This document shows, piece after piece, positions 1-8,444 of a DNA stretch of 64,000 bases. Below the pieces are notes generated by a model that saw nothing but the letters and a program-made list of their open reading frames with translations, was not told where the DNA came from and searched no databases. Origin of the DNA: Chryseobacterium pennipullorum. GTDB lineage: Bacteria; Bacteroidota; Bacteroidia; Flavobacteriales; Weeksellaceae. The first letter of the stretch is position 1, and each line of letters begins with the position of its first letter. Location: positions 124,001-188,000 of the forward strand of contig NZ_QNVV01000006.1 in the NCBI RefSeq assembly GCF_003384725.1, in the 5' to 3' direction. A program made the position numbers and the translations under genes.

Positions 1-119
1 CAATATTGTTTTAATATATTTTGATATTCCTGGTTTCCCTGAAGATATTCGTTTACGAGCCAGTCTATTTTTCCCTGCTTTGGAAGCTTGGAAAAACCTT
101 CGATTGGTTTATGATTCAT
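1..119 (-). CDS. HMG-CoA reductase, degradative type (N-terminal part; gene continues beyond the left edge)
   Basis: Only the first 39 codons lie in the window, read leftward from the ATG at 119. The visible protein starts MNHKPIEGFSKLPKQGKIDW. That matches the start I know for flavobacterial class II 3-hydroxy-3-methylglutaryl-CoA reductases (GFSKL, then KIDW and a short helix before a conserved KQYW). The enzyme interconverts HMG-CoA and mevalonate and in flavobacteria feeds the mevalonate route to isoprenoids. No catalytic residue is inside the window, so the call rests on the N-terminal signature alone. Confidence 0.5.
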   Translation of the reverse strand, partial: MNHKPIEGFSKLPKQGKIDWLVNEYLQGNQEYQNILKQY

Positions 120-275
120 AGTACAAACTTTAATGAGCCGTAAATATAATGATTTTGAGGCTTTTTTTTATGGATAACTTCCATGAAAAAAATTTGATAT
201 TTATCAATTTTGGAACTAAATTTGAACACTGTTAAAAGACAAATTTGATACAAATCATATCAATCATTTTAGAAT

Positions 276-1535
276 ATGAATTTTGAACGCCTGAAAGAAA
301 AGCTTGAAATCCTTGCTGATGCTGCAAAATATGATGTTTCCTGCTCATCAAGCGGAGGTACGAGAAAAAATAAAAAAGGGGCTTTGGGAGACAGCTCTGC
401 AAGCGGGATCTGTCATACCTATACGGAAGATGGCCGTTGTGTTTCTCTTCTCAAAATTCTATTGACCAATCACTGCATTTATGATTGTGCTTATTGTGTA
501 TCCAGAAGTTCAAACGATATCAAAAGGGCTGCTTTCACCGTAGAGGAAGTGGTAGATCTTACCATTAATTTCTACCGTAGAAATTATATTGAAGGGTTGT
601 TTCTGAGCTCAGGAATTTTCAAGAATGCCGATACGACAATGGAACGACTTGTACGGGTTGCCAAAAAGTTACGTCTGGAAGAAAATTTCAATGGATATAT
701 TCATTTAAAGTCCATTCCGGGAGCCAGCGATGAACTGATGCAGGAAGCAGCTTTATATGCAGACCGTTTGTCTGTAAATCTTGAAATTCCAACCGAAAGC
801 GGTTTGAAATTACTGGCTCCTGAAAAAAACAGAGAGGACATGATTAGCCCGATGCGTTATATACAGAAAGGCATTATTCAGTATCAGGATGAAAAAAAGA
901 TTCTTAAAAAAGTTCCCAAATTTGCTCCAGCCGGACAATCTACACAGATGATTGTAGGGGCTACCAATGAAAATGACCTTCAAATCATCAAGGTTGCGGA
1001 TCACTTTTATAAGAATTTCAATTTGAAAAGAGTGTATTATTCAGGATATGTTCCTGTTCTTGAAGACAAGCGACTTCCGTCATTAACTACAGAAGTTCCT
1101 ATGCTTCGCGAAAACAGGCTGTATCAATCGGACTGGCTGATGAGGTTTTACGGGTTTAAGGCGGAAGAAATTCTGGACCCCACGATGCCTTTTCTGGATC
1201 TGGAAGTGGATCCGAAATTAAGCTGGGCATTGCGGCATCTGGATCAATTTCCCATTAACCTTCAAACTGCCGACTACCAGATGATCCTAAGAATTCCCGG
1301 AATCGGAGTGAAATCGGCACAGAAAATAATCAGTGCGAGACGTTTTCAGGTTTTAACTATTGATCATCTCAAGCAATTGGGGGCAGCAGTAAACCGGGCG
1401 AGGTATTTTATTGATTTTAATGCAGGGAATGCCTATTTAAGATATTTAACGGATAAAAATTTAAGAAAACTGTTGATTGGAGGAAGTGCTTCAAAGTTTC
1501 ACAACCAGTTTTCACAACAGCTGAGTTTATTTTAA
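276..1535 (+). CDS. Putative DNA modification/repair radical SAM protein (TIGR03916-like)
   Basis: This 419-residue protein has a radical SAM cluster motif CIYDCAYC near residues 67-74 (CxxxCxxC; the cysteines bind the 4Fe-4S cluster that cleaves S-adenosylmethionine). Its N-terminal block (EKLEILADAAKYDVSCSSSG) and C-terminal helix-hairpin-helix-like stretch (ILRIPGIGVKSAQKIISAR, near residues 340-360) are typical of the putative DNA modification/repair radical SAM family. The HhH segment suggests DNA binding. The family is normally encoded beside a TIGR03915 protein, and a TIGR03915-type gene lies at 5602-6357 on the same strand but is not adjacent. The stop overlaps the opposing S41 peptidase stop by 4 nt. 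The true substrate is unknown. Confidence 0.88.
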   Translation: MNFERLKEKLEILADAAKYDVSCSSSGGTRKNKKGALGDSSASGICHTYTEDGRCVSLLKILLTNHCIYDCAYCVSRSSNDIKRAAFTVEEVVDLTINFYRRNYIEGLFLSSGIFKNADTTMERLVRVAKKLRLEENFNGYIHLKSIPGASDELMQEAALYADRLSVNLEIPTESGLKLLAPEKNREDMISPMRYIQKGIIQYQDEKKILKKVPKFAPAGQSTQMIVGATNENDLQIIKVADHFYKNFNLKRVYYSGYVPVLEDKRLPSLTTEVPMLRENRLYQSDWLMRFYGFKAEEILDPTMPFLDLEVDPKLSWALRHLDQFPINLQTADYQMILRIPGIGVKSAQKIISARRFQVLTIDHLKQLGAAVNRARYFIDFNAGNAYLRYLTDKNLRKLLIGGSASKFHNQFSQQLSLF

Positions 1536-2950
1536 TTTTCCAGATAGTCTACTGCAAAGCCGATCCAGTCTTTAACACTTTCGTCGAGATAAATATCCGG
1601 CTGAACTCCTATATTATCAATAGGATAATCCGGTAATCTGAATGAACGGTAAGTAGGCATCAGTAGTTTGTAATTATTACATCCATAATCAAAAAACATC
1701 GCATTCGCATAATCCAAAACTCCTGATGACGGGATTCCCATAATTTTAACTTTTTTGCTTTGTTTTGCATTTAAAAGAAAATTTTCGGCAGCACTTCCTG
1801 TATGATTATCTGCTAAAACTACAATTTGAGAAGGGCTCTTAACAGCCAGAGAGATTGAATCAACAGCGATCTTATCCTGGTTATAATTCACATATTTTCC
1901 AGGGTTACTTTTTAACTGGGCAATTCTTGTTTTTAAACTGGTTATATCTTCTTTATTTTTGATGGAATCTTTGGCTATTCCTTTCAAATAATTTTCTGAA
2001 GTTTGAATTAATGTAGGTGACGCCAAATATTCTACTCCAACTCTTCTTATAGAATTGGTCATGATGTAAGGCAAAATAGTTCTGTAAGCATTGTCTGTTC
2101 CTCCTCCGTTACCTCTTACATCAATAATCCAATACTCTGCTTCCTCCAGCATTTTCTTATTGTCCTTTAGTAATTTTTCTATCTGATCTACAAATGAATA
2201 ACTGAAATACTGAAGCCTAATCATCACCGTCTTTGAACTTATTTTTTTGATATACGTTCCATTGATTTCATTGATTTTACTTTCCATCTCATTAGCACTC
2301 AATGCCGGGCTGGGAAGTTGTTTTGTAAAAATGGATTTGATCTCATTGAAAGACAAAAGAGCGTTATCATACATCTGGTATTTTCCTTTTTGTATAGAAT
2401 GATCCTGGCTATAATATTCATAACTTCCATCTGAAAATAATCTGAATTTAATTTCGTTAGGCTTCCAGTATGTTGGGTCAGCTTTTATAATAAATCCAGC
2501 ATATTGTTTATCACTTAATTTTTTGATACCAATTTCATAACCGTCATTTTTCCAAATCCCTTCAAATTCATCTTTTTGCTTTTGAATATCTTTTCTGAAT
2601 TTTTTTAGATTTATATTGAGTAACTCAGTATGAGTCTCCGTACGGGGAACCGTCTGATTAATCTGATTGGGTAAAACCCAAATATGCCTGTCTTTGAAAA
2701 AGCCCGTATAGCCTTTCAACACCTCTAAACAAGCTTCATCAGTTCTCACATTCTCAGAAGAATAAAGTGCATTTTTCTTCAAGGTTTCATATAAAAACTT
2801 ATCTTTTGTTTTGGTATTAAATCCAGGATATTCACTTTCAATTTTCAAAATTATTTTCTGTAATGTCTCTTTACAATTACACTGGGCCTGTGCATTCCAA
2901 AGATTACAAGAGAACACAACAGCCATCCACACAAAAAGTTTAATTTTCAT
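1532..2950 (-). CDS. S41 family peptidase (C-terminal processing protease-like), secreted
   Basis: Starting at the ATG at 2950 (the open frame reaches a TTG at 2956) gives 472 residues with a Sec signal peptide (KLFVWMAVVFSCNLWNAQA). The C-terminal half has the S41/tail-specific protease fold: a conserved strand IIDVRGNGGGTDNAY and the nucleophile region VVLADNHTGSAAENF, with the serine near residue 386. The N-terminal ~200 residues show no domain I recognise. It probably acts in the periplasm or at the surface. Its stop codon overlaps the convergent radical SAM gene. It is one of three minus-strand genes lying between the two halves of the radical SAM/TIGR03915 pair. Confidence 0.85.
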   Translation of the reverse strand: MKIKLFVWMAVVFSCNLWNAQAQCNCKETLQKIILKIESEYPGFNTKTKDKFLYETLKKNALYSSENVRTDEACLEVLKGYTGFFKDRHIWVLPNQINQTVPRTETHTELLNINLKKFRKDIQKQKDEFEGIWKNDGYEIGIKKLSDKQYAGFIIKADPTYWKPNEIKFRLFSDGSYEYYSQDHSIQKGKYQMYDNALLSFNEIKSIFTKQLPSPALSANEMESKINEINGTYIKKISSKTVMIRLQYFSYSFVDQIEKLLKDNKKMLEEAEYWIIDVRGNGGGTDNAYRTILPYIMTNSIRRVGVEYLASPTLIQTSENYLKGIAKDSIKNKEDITSLKTRIAQLKSNPGKYVNYNQDKIAVDSISLAVKSPSQIVVLADNHTGSAAENFLLNAKQSKKVKIMGIPSSGVLDYANAMFFDYGCNNYKLLMPTYRSFRLPDYPIDNIGVQPDIYLDESVKDWIGFAVDYLEN

Positions 2951-3004
2951 TAACAATATTTTCAGGCAAAAAAAAACAATTAACGAGTATAAAAATTGTA
3001 AAAA

Positions 3005-3841
3005 TCATTCATTTTGTAAGTTTTGACAGATCCATGCGAAATCTTTTTCGGTCACTGATATTTTTTCCACTATTTTATTGGGTGAAAATCCTGTAAGGTT
3101 TTTAAAATCTTTAATAAAATGAGACTGGTCATAGTATTGATTTTGATAGGCAATCCCTGTGAGGGAATTTCTTGGCTTCAGAATATCATCCAAAGCCTTC
3201 CTGAATCGTATTGTTTTTAGGTAAGATTTGGGATTCTGCCCGAGATTATTTTTAAATAAGCGGAATAGTGTAGCTTCACTGATTTTAAGATTTTTAGAAA
3301 GGTCATCAATACTTAGAAATTCATTAGTATTAATAAGAACCAATGCTTCTTTTATTTTGTAAGGAAGATTATCTTTTAAATTTTCACAAAGCAAAATTTC
3401 GAGTTCTTCCGCTCTTTTTGCAAAATCATTCAAATCAAAAATTTGATCTAGAAAACTTTTTTCAAAAGAAAATATCTCATCAAAAACAGTATCGGAAAGC
3501 ATGAGGTTTTCATAAGCCTCATTTGTAAATGCTCTTAGTGCTGAAGGTTGAAAAACAATGCATATCTGATCCAGGGCACCATGAATATTGACATGGAAAG
3601 GGAGCTTATGAAATCCATATAACCTGCTTACATATGTACTGCCATTGCTAATTTTACAAAGATTAGTCCCGCCCTCATTCGTATAAAAAACCTGATTTTG
3701 TTTATAAATTGCAAGACATAAGTTCGTATTGGGAAACGTCGTATAATTTAAAGGTTCCTGATCTGTTTTTTTAAAAAACAGGAAATACTGAATATATTTT
3801 TTCAGGATCTCATTTTTAGGTTTTACGATAATTGAGTTCAT
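3005..3841 (-). CDS. AraC family transcriptional regulator
   Basis: This is a 278-residue protein. The C-terminal ~95 residues form an AraC/XylS double helix-turn-helix: first HTH around FLSIDDLSKNLKISEATLFR, then FRKALDDILKPRNSLTGIAY and the signature YYDQSHFIKDFKNLTGFSPN. The N-terminal ~170 residues resemble the poorly characterised sensory domain of Bacteroidota AraC proteins (LNYTTFPNTNLCLAIY). The ligand is unknown. It starts 55 nt beyond the S41 peptidase gene (2950 to 3005) and could act on that gene or on the P1 peptidase upstream; that is inference from position only. Confidence 0.88.
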   Translation of the reverse strand: MNSIIVKPKNEILKKYIQYFLFFKKTDQEPLNYTTFPNTNLCLAIYKQNQVFYTNEGGTNLCKISNGSTYVSRLYGFHKLPFHVNIHGALDQICIVFQPSALRAFTNEAYENLMLSDTVFDEIFSFEKSFLDQIFDLNDFAKRAEELEILLCENLKDNLPYKIKEALVLINTNEFLSIDDLSKNLKISEATLFRLFKNNLGQNPKSYLKTIRFRKALDDILKPRNSLTGIAYQNQYYDQSHFIKDFKNLTGFSPNKIVEKISVTEKDFAWICQNLQNE

Positions 3842-3980
3842 CTTTGTATTTTAATTTTGGAGCGTCATTGGTCCTGAACTTAAAAAAATAAATTAATGCA
3901 AAAATGATCAGGCCATAGGGATCTCACAATTGTAACTGCATTAAAAATCTACCCCCATAAGAGATAGGTTTGCTGCACAA

Positions 3981-5108
3981 TTATTGACCGATACGGTTAT
4001 ATTTTTTCAATAACTCCTGAAGTTTATCTAAAGATAATGCCTCCACCTGATGACCCTGATAACCTTTCATAGAAGTGGCCATAGTGAGAGAGTTAAGTAC
4101 CGCTTCTTCTGTAGCCTCGATAGCGGCCATAAACAGTTGCGAGGTATAATCATTATGCAGAGTAGGCACATGAACAACCGGGCTGCCCGGCTGATGTTGT
4201 ATCCTTGATCCCGGATCTGTTGAAAAAGCAATGGCATATTCTCCACTACCGTGAGATGCTATACCACCGGTTCTTCCTAATCCGATGATGGTTCTTGCCG
4301 CTAATCTTTCCAGGTTACGGCTATCCAAAGGAGCATCAGTTGCCACAATAATCATACACGAGCCGTCAACATTATTTAATAGCTGATTGCTGAAAGAGAA
4401 TTTTTTAAGCTCTTTTCCTACAGGAACGCCATCCATTTGCAGAACACCTCCGTAATTGGTCTGCACCAATACTCCCACCGTATATCCTCCAAGACTTTGG
4501 GGCAACTTGCGAGATGATGTACCGATTCCACCTTTATATCCAAAGCATACGGTTCCAGTTCCCGCACCAACATTCCCTTCCGTTACTGAAGTTCCTGCTT
4601 GCTTTATGGCATCAAGAACATCTTGTTCTGTTATATAGCGTCCACGAATATCATTAAGCCATCCATCATTAGTTTCTCCTACCACCGCATTTACAGACTG
4701 CACTTTTTCGTTTCCTTTTTGCTGGAGCGTATGCGTGATCAGGGCACTCATTCCCGTACTTACATTTAAGGTATTTGTTAGTATGATGGGGGTTTCAAGA
4801 TTACCCAATTCCATAAGCTGAGTGACACCCGCCAATTTCCCAAACCCATTTCCCACAAAAACAGCTGCGGGCACTTTTTGCTGAAAGATATTTCCGTTAT
4901 GTGGCAATATAGCTGTGACTCCTGTGCGGACGTCATCCCCTTTTATTACTGTTTTATGCCCTACGAGAACACCTGAAACATCTGTAATACTGTTCTGCTT
5001 GCCAGGTTCCAAAACCCCTGGTCTTAATCCCAATTCGCGGACTCTTTTTTGAGCATAAGTATTGATACATAGAATAGTGAGAATTGAAATAGATAATTTT
5101 CTGAACAT
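3981..5108 (-). CDS. P1 (S58/DmpA) family aminopeptidase, secreted
   Basis: A signal peptide (MFRKLSISILTILCINTYAQ) precedes a complete DmpA/BapA-type fold of 375 residues. The autoprocessing site is visible as NVDGSCMIIVATDAPLDSRN: the Gly249-Ser250 bond would be cut and Ser250 becomes the N-terminal nucleophile of the beta chain, the same position as in DmpA. Other family blocks are ITDVSGVLVGH near residue 41 and GLGRTGGIASHGSGEYAIAF after the nucleophile. Members release N-terminal D- or beta-amino acids from peptides, and here the enzyme would work in the periplasm. Substrate preference cannot be read from the sequence. Confidence 0.92.
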   Translation of the reverse strand: MFRKLSISILTILCINTYAQKRVRELGLRPGVLEPGKQNSITDVSGVLVGHKTVIKGDDVRTGVTAILPHNGNIFQQKVPAAVFVGNGFGKLAGVTQLMELGNLETPIILTNTLNVSTGMSALITHTLQQKGNEKVQSVNAVVGETNDGWLNDIRGRYITEQDVLDAIKQAGTSVTEGNVGAGTGTVCFGYKGGIGTSSRKLPQSLGGYTVGVLVQTNYGGVLQMDGVPVGKELKKFSFSNQLLNNVDGSCMIIVATDAPLDSRNLERLAARTIIGLGRTGGIASHGSGEYAIAFSTDPGSRIQHQPGSPVVHVPTLHNDYTSQLFMAAIEATEEAVLNSLTMATSMKGYQGHQVEALSLDKLQELLKKYNRIGQ

Positions 5109-5601
5109 CTTATATTTTGTTTTTTTTGTGTTTTTATGGTATTCTTAGTCAATGTTTGGCTGGGAATTTTTCAAAGATAATAAATAACAGATCAGGTGCA
5201 AACGTTAGAGAAAAATGTTTTTTCTCATCTTAATATTATATTCATATTACTATATTTCTATTATAATTAAATTTTAAGCTGTTGTATTAATTAGGGCGGA
5301 CTAAAGTCCGCCCCTATTGATGTTGGAATATTGACATCTTCAGTCTTTTAACATATCATGTCGCACGGATTTTTTTTGCTATTTTGTATAGTAAATTCTA
5401 TGAGCCATGCCCATTATTTTATATTTAGAAAACCTTAACGTCCGAAAACTGAAAAAGCAATGAAAGACCGCTTTCTTACGTGTCGGGAAAAAGATTGGGA
5501 AGTATTATAAGATTTTACTACAGAGAATATAGATCTGAACATTTTAATGGGCGTTCTTTTTCATTATTTTTGTGTTACCTGCATGACCAAAATACAGAAT
5601 T
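5109..5601. other. Intergenic region, 493 bp
   Basis: No convincing gene lies here. A short perfect hairpin with arms GGGCGGACT and AGTCCGCCC sits at 5294-5313 without a T-run. A stretch at 5330-5400 (TTGACATCT, then GCACGGATTTTTT, then TATTTTG) resembles one at 21881-21936. Very short frames at 5407 and 5461 end after 18 and 16 codons and look decayed or random. Confidence 0.5.
5565..5572 (+). promoter_or_regulatory. Bacteroidota -7 box TATTTTTG for the TIGR03915 gene
   Basis: The octamer TATTTTTG fits the flavobacterial -7 consensus TAnnTTTG and lies 30 nt before the ATG at 5602. No clear TTG -33 element is seen at the expected distance, so this is a moderate call. Confidence 0.4.
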
Positions 5602-6357
5602 ATGACTACGCTTATTTATGACGGAAGTTTTGACGGCCTTTTCACAGCGATATTTGAAGTTTTTGAATACCGCTATCAGGATGTGGACATTGTGGCCAGG
5701 GAAAAGTTTCACCAGGAAAATATTTTTGCTGAAATACATGAAACCATTAGTCAACCTGAAAAATCGGAAAGAGTTTTAAATAAGCTTGAACAGAGTATCG
5801 GGAAAAGAGGTATTCATCAGCTTCTGAAAGTCTTTTTATCTGAAGATCCGGAGTTGGAAAAAATAATTTTATCTTCTGTACGACAATCTGTAAAGCAACA
5901 GGAAAAAAATATTCTCGAAAATTTTGCAGATCCTGATATTCTAAAAATTTCGAAAATCTGTAAGTCTGTAGACCGCGAAAGACACAGAATGACTGCATTT
6001 GTCCGTTTTGAAAAAATGAAAGATGGTGTTTTTTTCGCCAAAATAGATCCCGATTTTAATGTTCTGCCTTTAATCCGAAAACATTTTAAAGACCGCTACC
6101 AGGATCAGAAGTGGATGATTTATGATCTACGGAGAAACTATGGGATTATGTATGATCTTGAAAACTGCGACTTCTTTTATCCTGATGAGAAACTGGATCT
6201 GAACAAGTACAGAGATAAGTTTCATGACGAGGAAAATCAGTATCAGACTCTCTGGAAACGGTATTTTACCAAAACCAACATTGTTGAAAGAAAAAACATG
6301 AAATTGCATATCCAGCACGTTCCGAAAAGATACTGGAAGTATTTAACTGAAAAATAG
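5602..6357 (+). CDS. TIGR03915 family putative DNA repair protein (partner of the radical SAM protein)
   Basis: This 251-residue protein begins MTTLIYDGSFDGLFTAIFEV, the hallmark start of the DUF4130/TIGR03915 family, and has the conserved KICKSVDRERHRMTAFVRF core, DFNVLPLIRKHFKDRY, WMIYDLRRNYGIMYD and C-terminal VPKRYWKYL. Family members are predicted to act with the radical SAM protein on damaged or modified DNA, and in some species they are fused to a uracil-DNA-glycosylase domain, which is absent here. The partner lies 4 kb upstream at 276-1535, with three opposed genes between. The six-copy DnaA-box array begins 13 nt after the stop. Confidence 0.88.
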   Translation: MTTLIYDGSFDGLFTAIFEVFEYRYQDVDIVAREKFHQENIFAEIHETISQPEKSERVLNKLEQSIGKRGIHQLLKVFLSEDPELEKIILSSVRQSVKQQEKNILENFADPDILKISKICKSVDRERHRMTAFVRFEKMKDGVFFAKIDPDFNVLPLIRKHFKDRYQDQKWMIYDLRRNYGIMYDLENCDFFYPDEKLDLNKYRDKFHDEENQYQTLWKRYFTKTNIVERKNMKLHIQHVPKRYWKYLTEK

Positions 6358-6370
6358 TGAAACCTATGAT

Positions 6371-6976
6371 ATTGTGGATAACTTTTTTCAGTGAAAAATG
6401 ATACCCACCTTTGTATAGCTTCCGTATGTACGGGGATTAGCCAAAACTATAATATACAATAACTTATCACTAACTAACAATCAACATTTCCACATTGTGG
6501 ATAACTTTTTTATTAACTACAGAATATACTTATTAAAAATAATCCATTGACAATAGGCTTTCGTAAGTCAATATTATACAATCAATTACTATAAAAATAC
6601 ATTTAACATGTTCAGTTTGTGGATAACTTTTTATGTACAGTGATAAAATAATGGAAGCCTTCCTTTAATTTTTATATCATCTTAAAGACTGATGGGTGGT
6701 ATGAATAAAATCCATCTCTTTTTTCATATTGTGGATAACTTTTTCGTCCTGATCAATGAGGAATCTTTCTGCTGGCGGGTATATCGCAAGGTTATAGTGA
6801 TCAGCCATTTAACTAAAAAACATTCACGTTTCCATATTGTGGATAACTTTTCTCAACAATACGAGAAGAATAGAATTGCCTCGATTCCCGGCATAAAGCA
6901 CTTTACGCAATCTATTAAGCATCATAAACCTAAGAAAAAATATCCGTCAAAAAAATGATATTGTGGATAACTTTTA
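6371..6976 (+). repeat. Six co-oriented repeats TTGTGGATAACTTTT, each holding a perfect DnaA box
   Basis: The copies start at 6371, 6494, 6616, 6728, 6836 and 6960, so the period is 123, 122, 112, 108 and 124 bp with unrelated sequence between. The shared core TTGTGGATAACTTTT is identical in all six, and most copies extend to ATTGTGG on the left. TGTGGATAA is the reverse complement of the consensus DnaA box TTATCCACA. The boxes are at 6373-6381, 6496-6504, 6618-6626, 6730-6738, 6838-6846 and 6962-6970. The span 6510-6610, between copies 2 and 3, is very AT-rich. This fits oriC or a DnaA-titrating locus. The spacers (about 95-110 bp) are too long and the repeats too short for CRISPR. Confidence 0.85.
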
Positions 6977-7774
6977 TTTCCGGATAGTTCGCAGCGCTTT
7001 TCTGACAATATATTGGGTTTCTTTTGTCGGGCTATTCTTAATCCATTCATCACAAATCTCTGTGACAAATTCCGGCTGCGACTTGCTGGCATCATTTAGC
7101 CAGTTTCCCACGCTATCCTGTACATATCGGGAAGGATCAGAATGTAATGGTTCTAAAATATCCAATGCCAGCCCGGGATTTTGTTTCAATTGACCAATAT
7201 GTTCACACCATACTCCTCTGGGTCTTGTAGATTCACAGGCAAAACGTCTTACATTTTCATCATCATGTCCGCTCCATTCTGATAAAATAGATATACTTTC
7301 CGGGAGTTTTTTTGAAATATCATGACGTACAGTCATCCAACTAATTTCCCGTACGCCAAAATGGGAATCAGCAGCAAAACGCTGTATCCGCTTTAATTTT
7401 TCTTTTAATGGTAAAGCCTGGTTTTTTCCAACAGTATAAGCCGCCCAGCAACGAACAAGGTCCGAGGGATGGGTTGCAAGTACTGATAAAAACGGCTCAT
7501 CATTATGGGCAGAAGCAAGACTGAGTAATCCTGTTCCAATAGCTTCATTAATGCTGTTAACGCTCTGTTTCTTCAGCTGATCTACGCTTTCCAGAATATT
7601 GTTCAAATATTTGCTTCTGTTCTGCTGTTCAAGAAGGTTTTCAAGCAAAATCCGCTGGTCTACTGCCAGCCATTCGGTAAGATTCGCCGTTTCAATTTCT
7701 CCCCGATTCAGTTGGTTTAAAATAACTGGCGGAATATCTTTGATAGAACGGGCTCCTTTACGTTTTTCTTTCAT
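6974..7774 (-). CDS. DNA alkylation repair protein (AlkC/AlkD-like, HEAT repeats)
   Basis: With the start at the internal ATG 7774 (MKEKRKGARS) the protein has 266 residues; an ATG at 7813 would add 13. It is built of helical HEAT-like repeats. The diagnostic C-terminal blocks are HPSDLVRCWAAYTVG, VREISWMTVRHDI, DENVRRFACESTRPRGVW, SRYVQDSVGNWLNDASKSQP and YIVRKALRTIRK, as in AlkC/AlkD-type glycosylases. These remove N3- or N7-alkylated purines without flipping the base. The gene ends inside the last DnaA-box repeat, so nothing but that repeat lies downstream. The assignment to the AlkC-like branch is from motif memory. Confidence 0.85.
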   Translation of the reverse strand: MKEKRKGARSIKDIPPVILNQLNRGEIETANLTEWLAVDQRILLENLLEQQNRSKYLNNILESVDQLKKQSVNSINEAIGTGLLSLASAHNDEPFLSVLATHPSDLVRCWAAYTVGKNQALPLKEKLKRIQRFAADSHFGVREISWMTVRHDISKKLPESISILSEWSGHDDENVRRFACESTRPRGVWCEHIGQLKQNPGLALDILEPLHSDPSRYVQDSVGNWLNDASKSQPEFVTEICDEWIKNSPTKETQYIVRKALRTIRK

Positions 7775-7824
7775 AATATTAAAGTTAATTCTTCCACATT
7801 TATCTCTGTTCATGTGATTTACAT

Positions 7825-7929
7825 TTAAAATTGATAGGTGACGATTCTGTCAGCTTCCAGAATTTTTGGTGGAAATATGGAAGCCAGCTCCGTATTCAAA
7901 TGTTCCATCTGTGCTGCTAAAGTAGTCAT
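7825..7929 (-). pseudogene. Small reading frame, 34 codons; possible N-terminal remnant of a peroxiredoxin-like gene
   Basis: An ATG at 7929 opens a 34-residue frame (MTTLAAQMEHLNTELASIFP followed by PKILEADRIV). The helical start with LNTELAS and PP..LEA resembles the N-terminal helix of AhpC/TSA-like peroxiredoxin-family proteins, but the frame stops where the thioredoxin fold should begin. It is divergent from the HxlR regulator at 8026, the usual place for an HxlR target gene, so a truncated former target is plausible. A genuine short peptide cannot be excluded. Confidence 0.3.
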
Positions 7930-8025
7930 TGCTTTTATTTTTATTATTTTTACAAAGATCTAAAAGCCTTTATCAATAGGCAATACCGCATATTTTTCTC
8001 CCATAGGGATAAAAAAGTCAACATT

Positions 8026-8364
8026 ATGGAAACAAAGGAAAGAACTGAACAAAATAAAACCTGTCCATTGGAAGTAGCCGTACATAGTATCAGTGGAAAG
8101 TGGAAGATTCCTATTGTGTGGCAGATCAATGAAGGAAAAAAACGACCAAGTGAATTTTTGCGTGGCATTGCTAAAGTAGACCGGCGGGTACTCAATCAGC
8201 AACTTTCTGAAATGGTAGATGATGGCATTCTGACAAAACAAGCTTTCAATGAACTTCCTCCCAGAGTGGAATATACTCTTACAGAACTTGGCGAAAAACT
8301 GGTTAAGATTCTCTGGCAGCTGAATGATTGGGGAAAACTCTTACTTCCTGATGAAAAAGTGTAA
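8026..8364 (+). CDS. HxlR family winged-helix transcriptional regulator
   Basis: This is a complete 112-residue HxlR-type regulator: a conserved cysteine in CPLEVAVHSISGKWKIPIVW near residues 13-32 (often redox- or electrophile-sensing in this family), the recognition helix in PSEFLRGIAKVDRRVLNQQL, and the wing DGILTKQAFNELPPRVEYTL. Members usually control an adjacent divergent gene. Here the divergent frame at 7825-7929 is only 34 codons, so the local target may have been lost. An inverted repeat GCCT-N8-AGGC lies at 7966-7981 between the two starts and could be the operator. Confidence 0.9.
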   Translation: METKERTEQNKTCPLEVAVHSISGKWKIPIVWQINEGKKRPSEFLRGIAKVDRRVLNQQLSEMVDDGILTKQAFNELPPRVEYTLTELGEKLVKILWQLNDWGKLLLPDEKV

Positions 8365-8444
8365 GAGACCTGAATGTACAGATTTTCAGAATCTTTATTG
8401 GCAGATATGTGAAAAAAAATGATATTTGCGTTTACTAAAAACGC

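Noticed and set aside
5294..5313. Rho-independent terminator
   Set aside because: The 9-bp hairpin has no T-run on either strand; recorded as a hairpin only.
6371..6976. CRISPR array
   Set aside because: Repeats are only about 15 bp, spacers are around 95-110 bp and not uniform, and no cas gene is near.
6692..7193. Two open plus-strand frames running through the DnaA-box repeats (6692-6958 and 6963-7193)
   Set aside because: Their recurring HIVDNF peptide comes from the DNA repeat itself, the first has no family resemblance, and the second runs antisense across the end of the alkylation repair gene.
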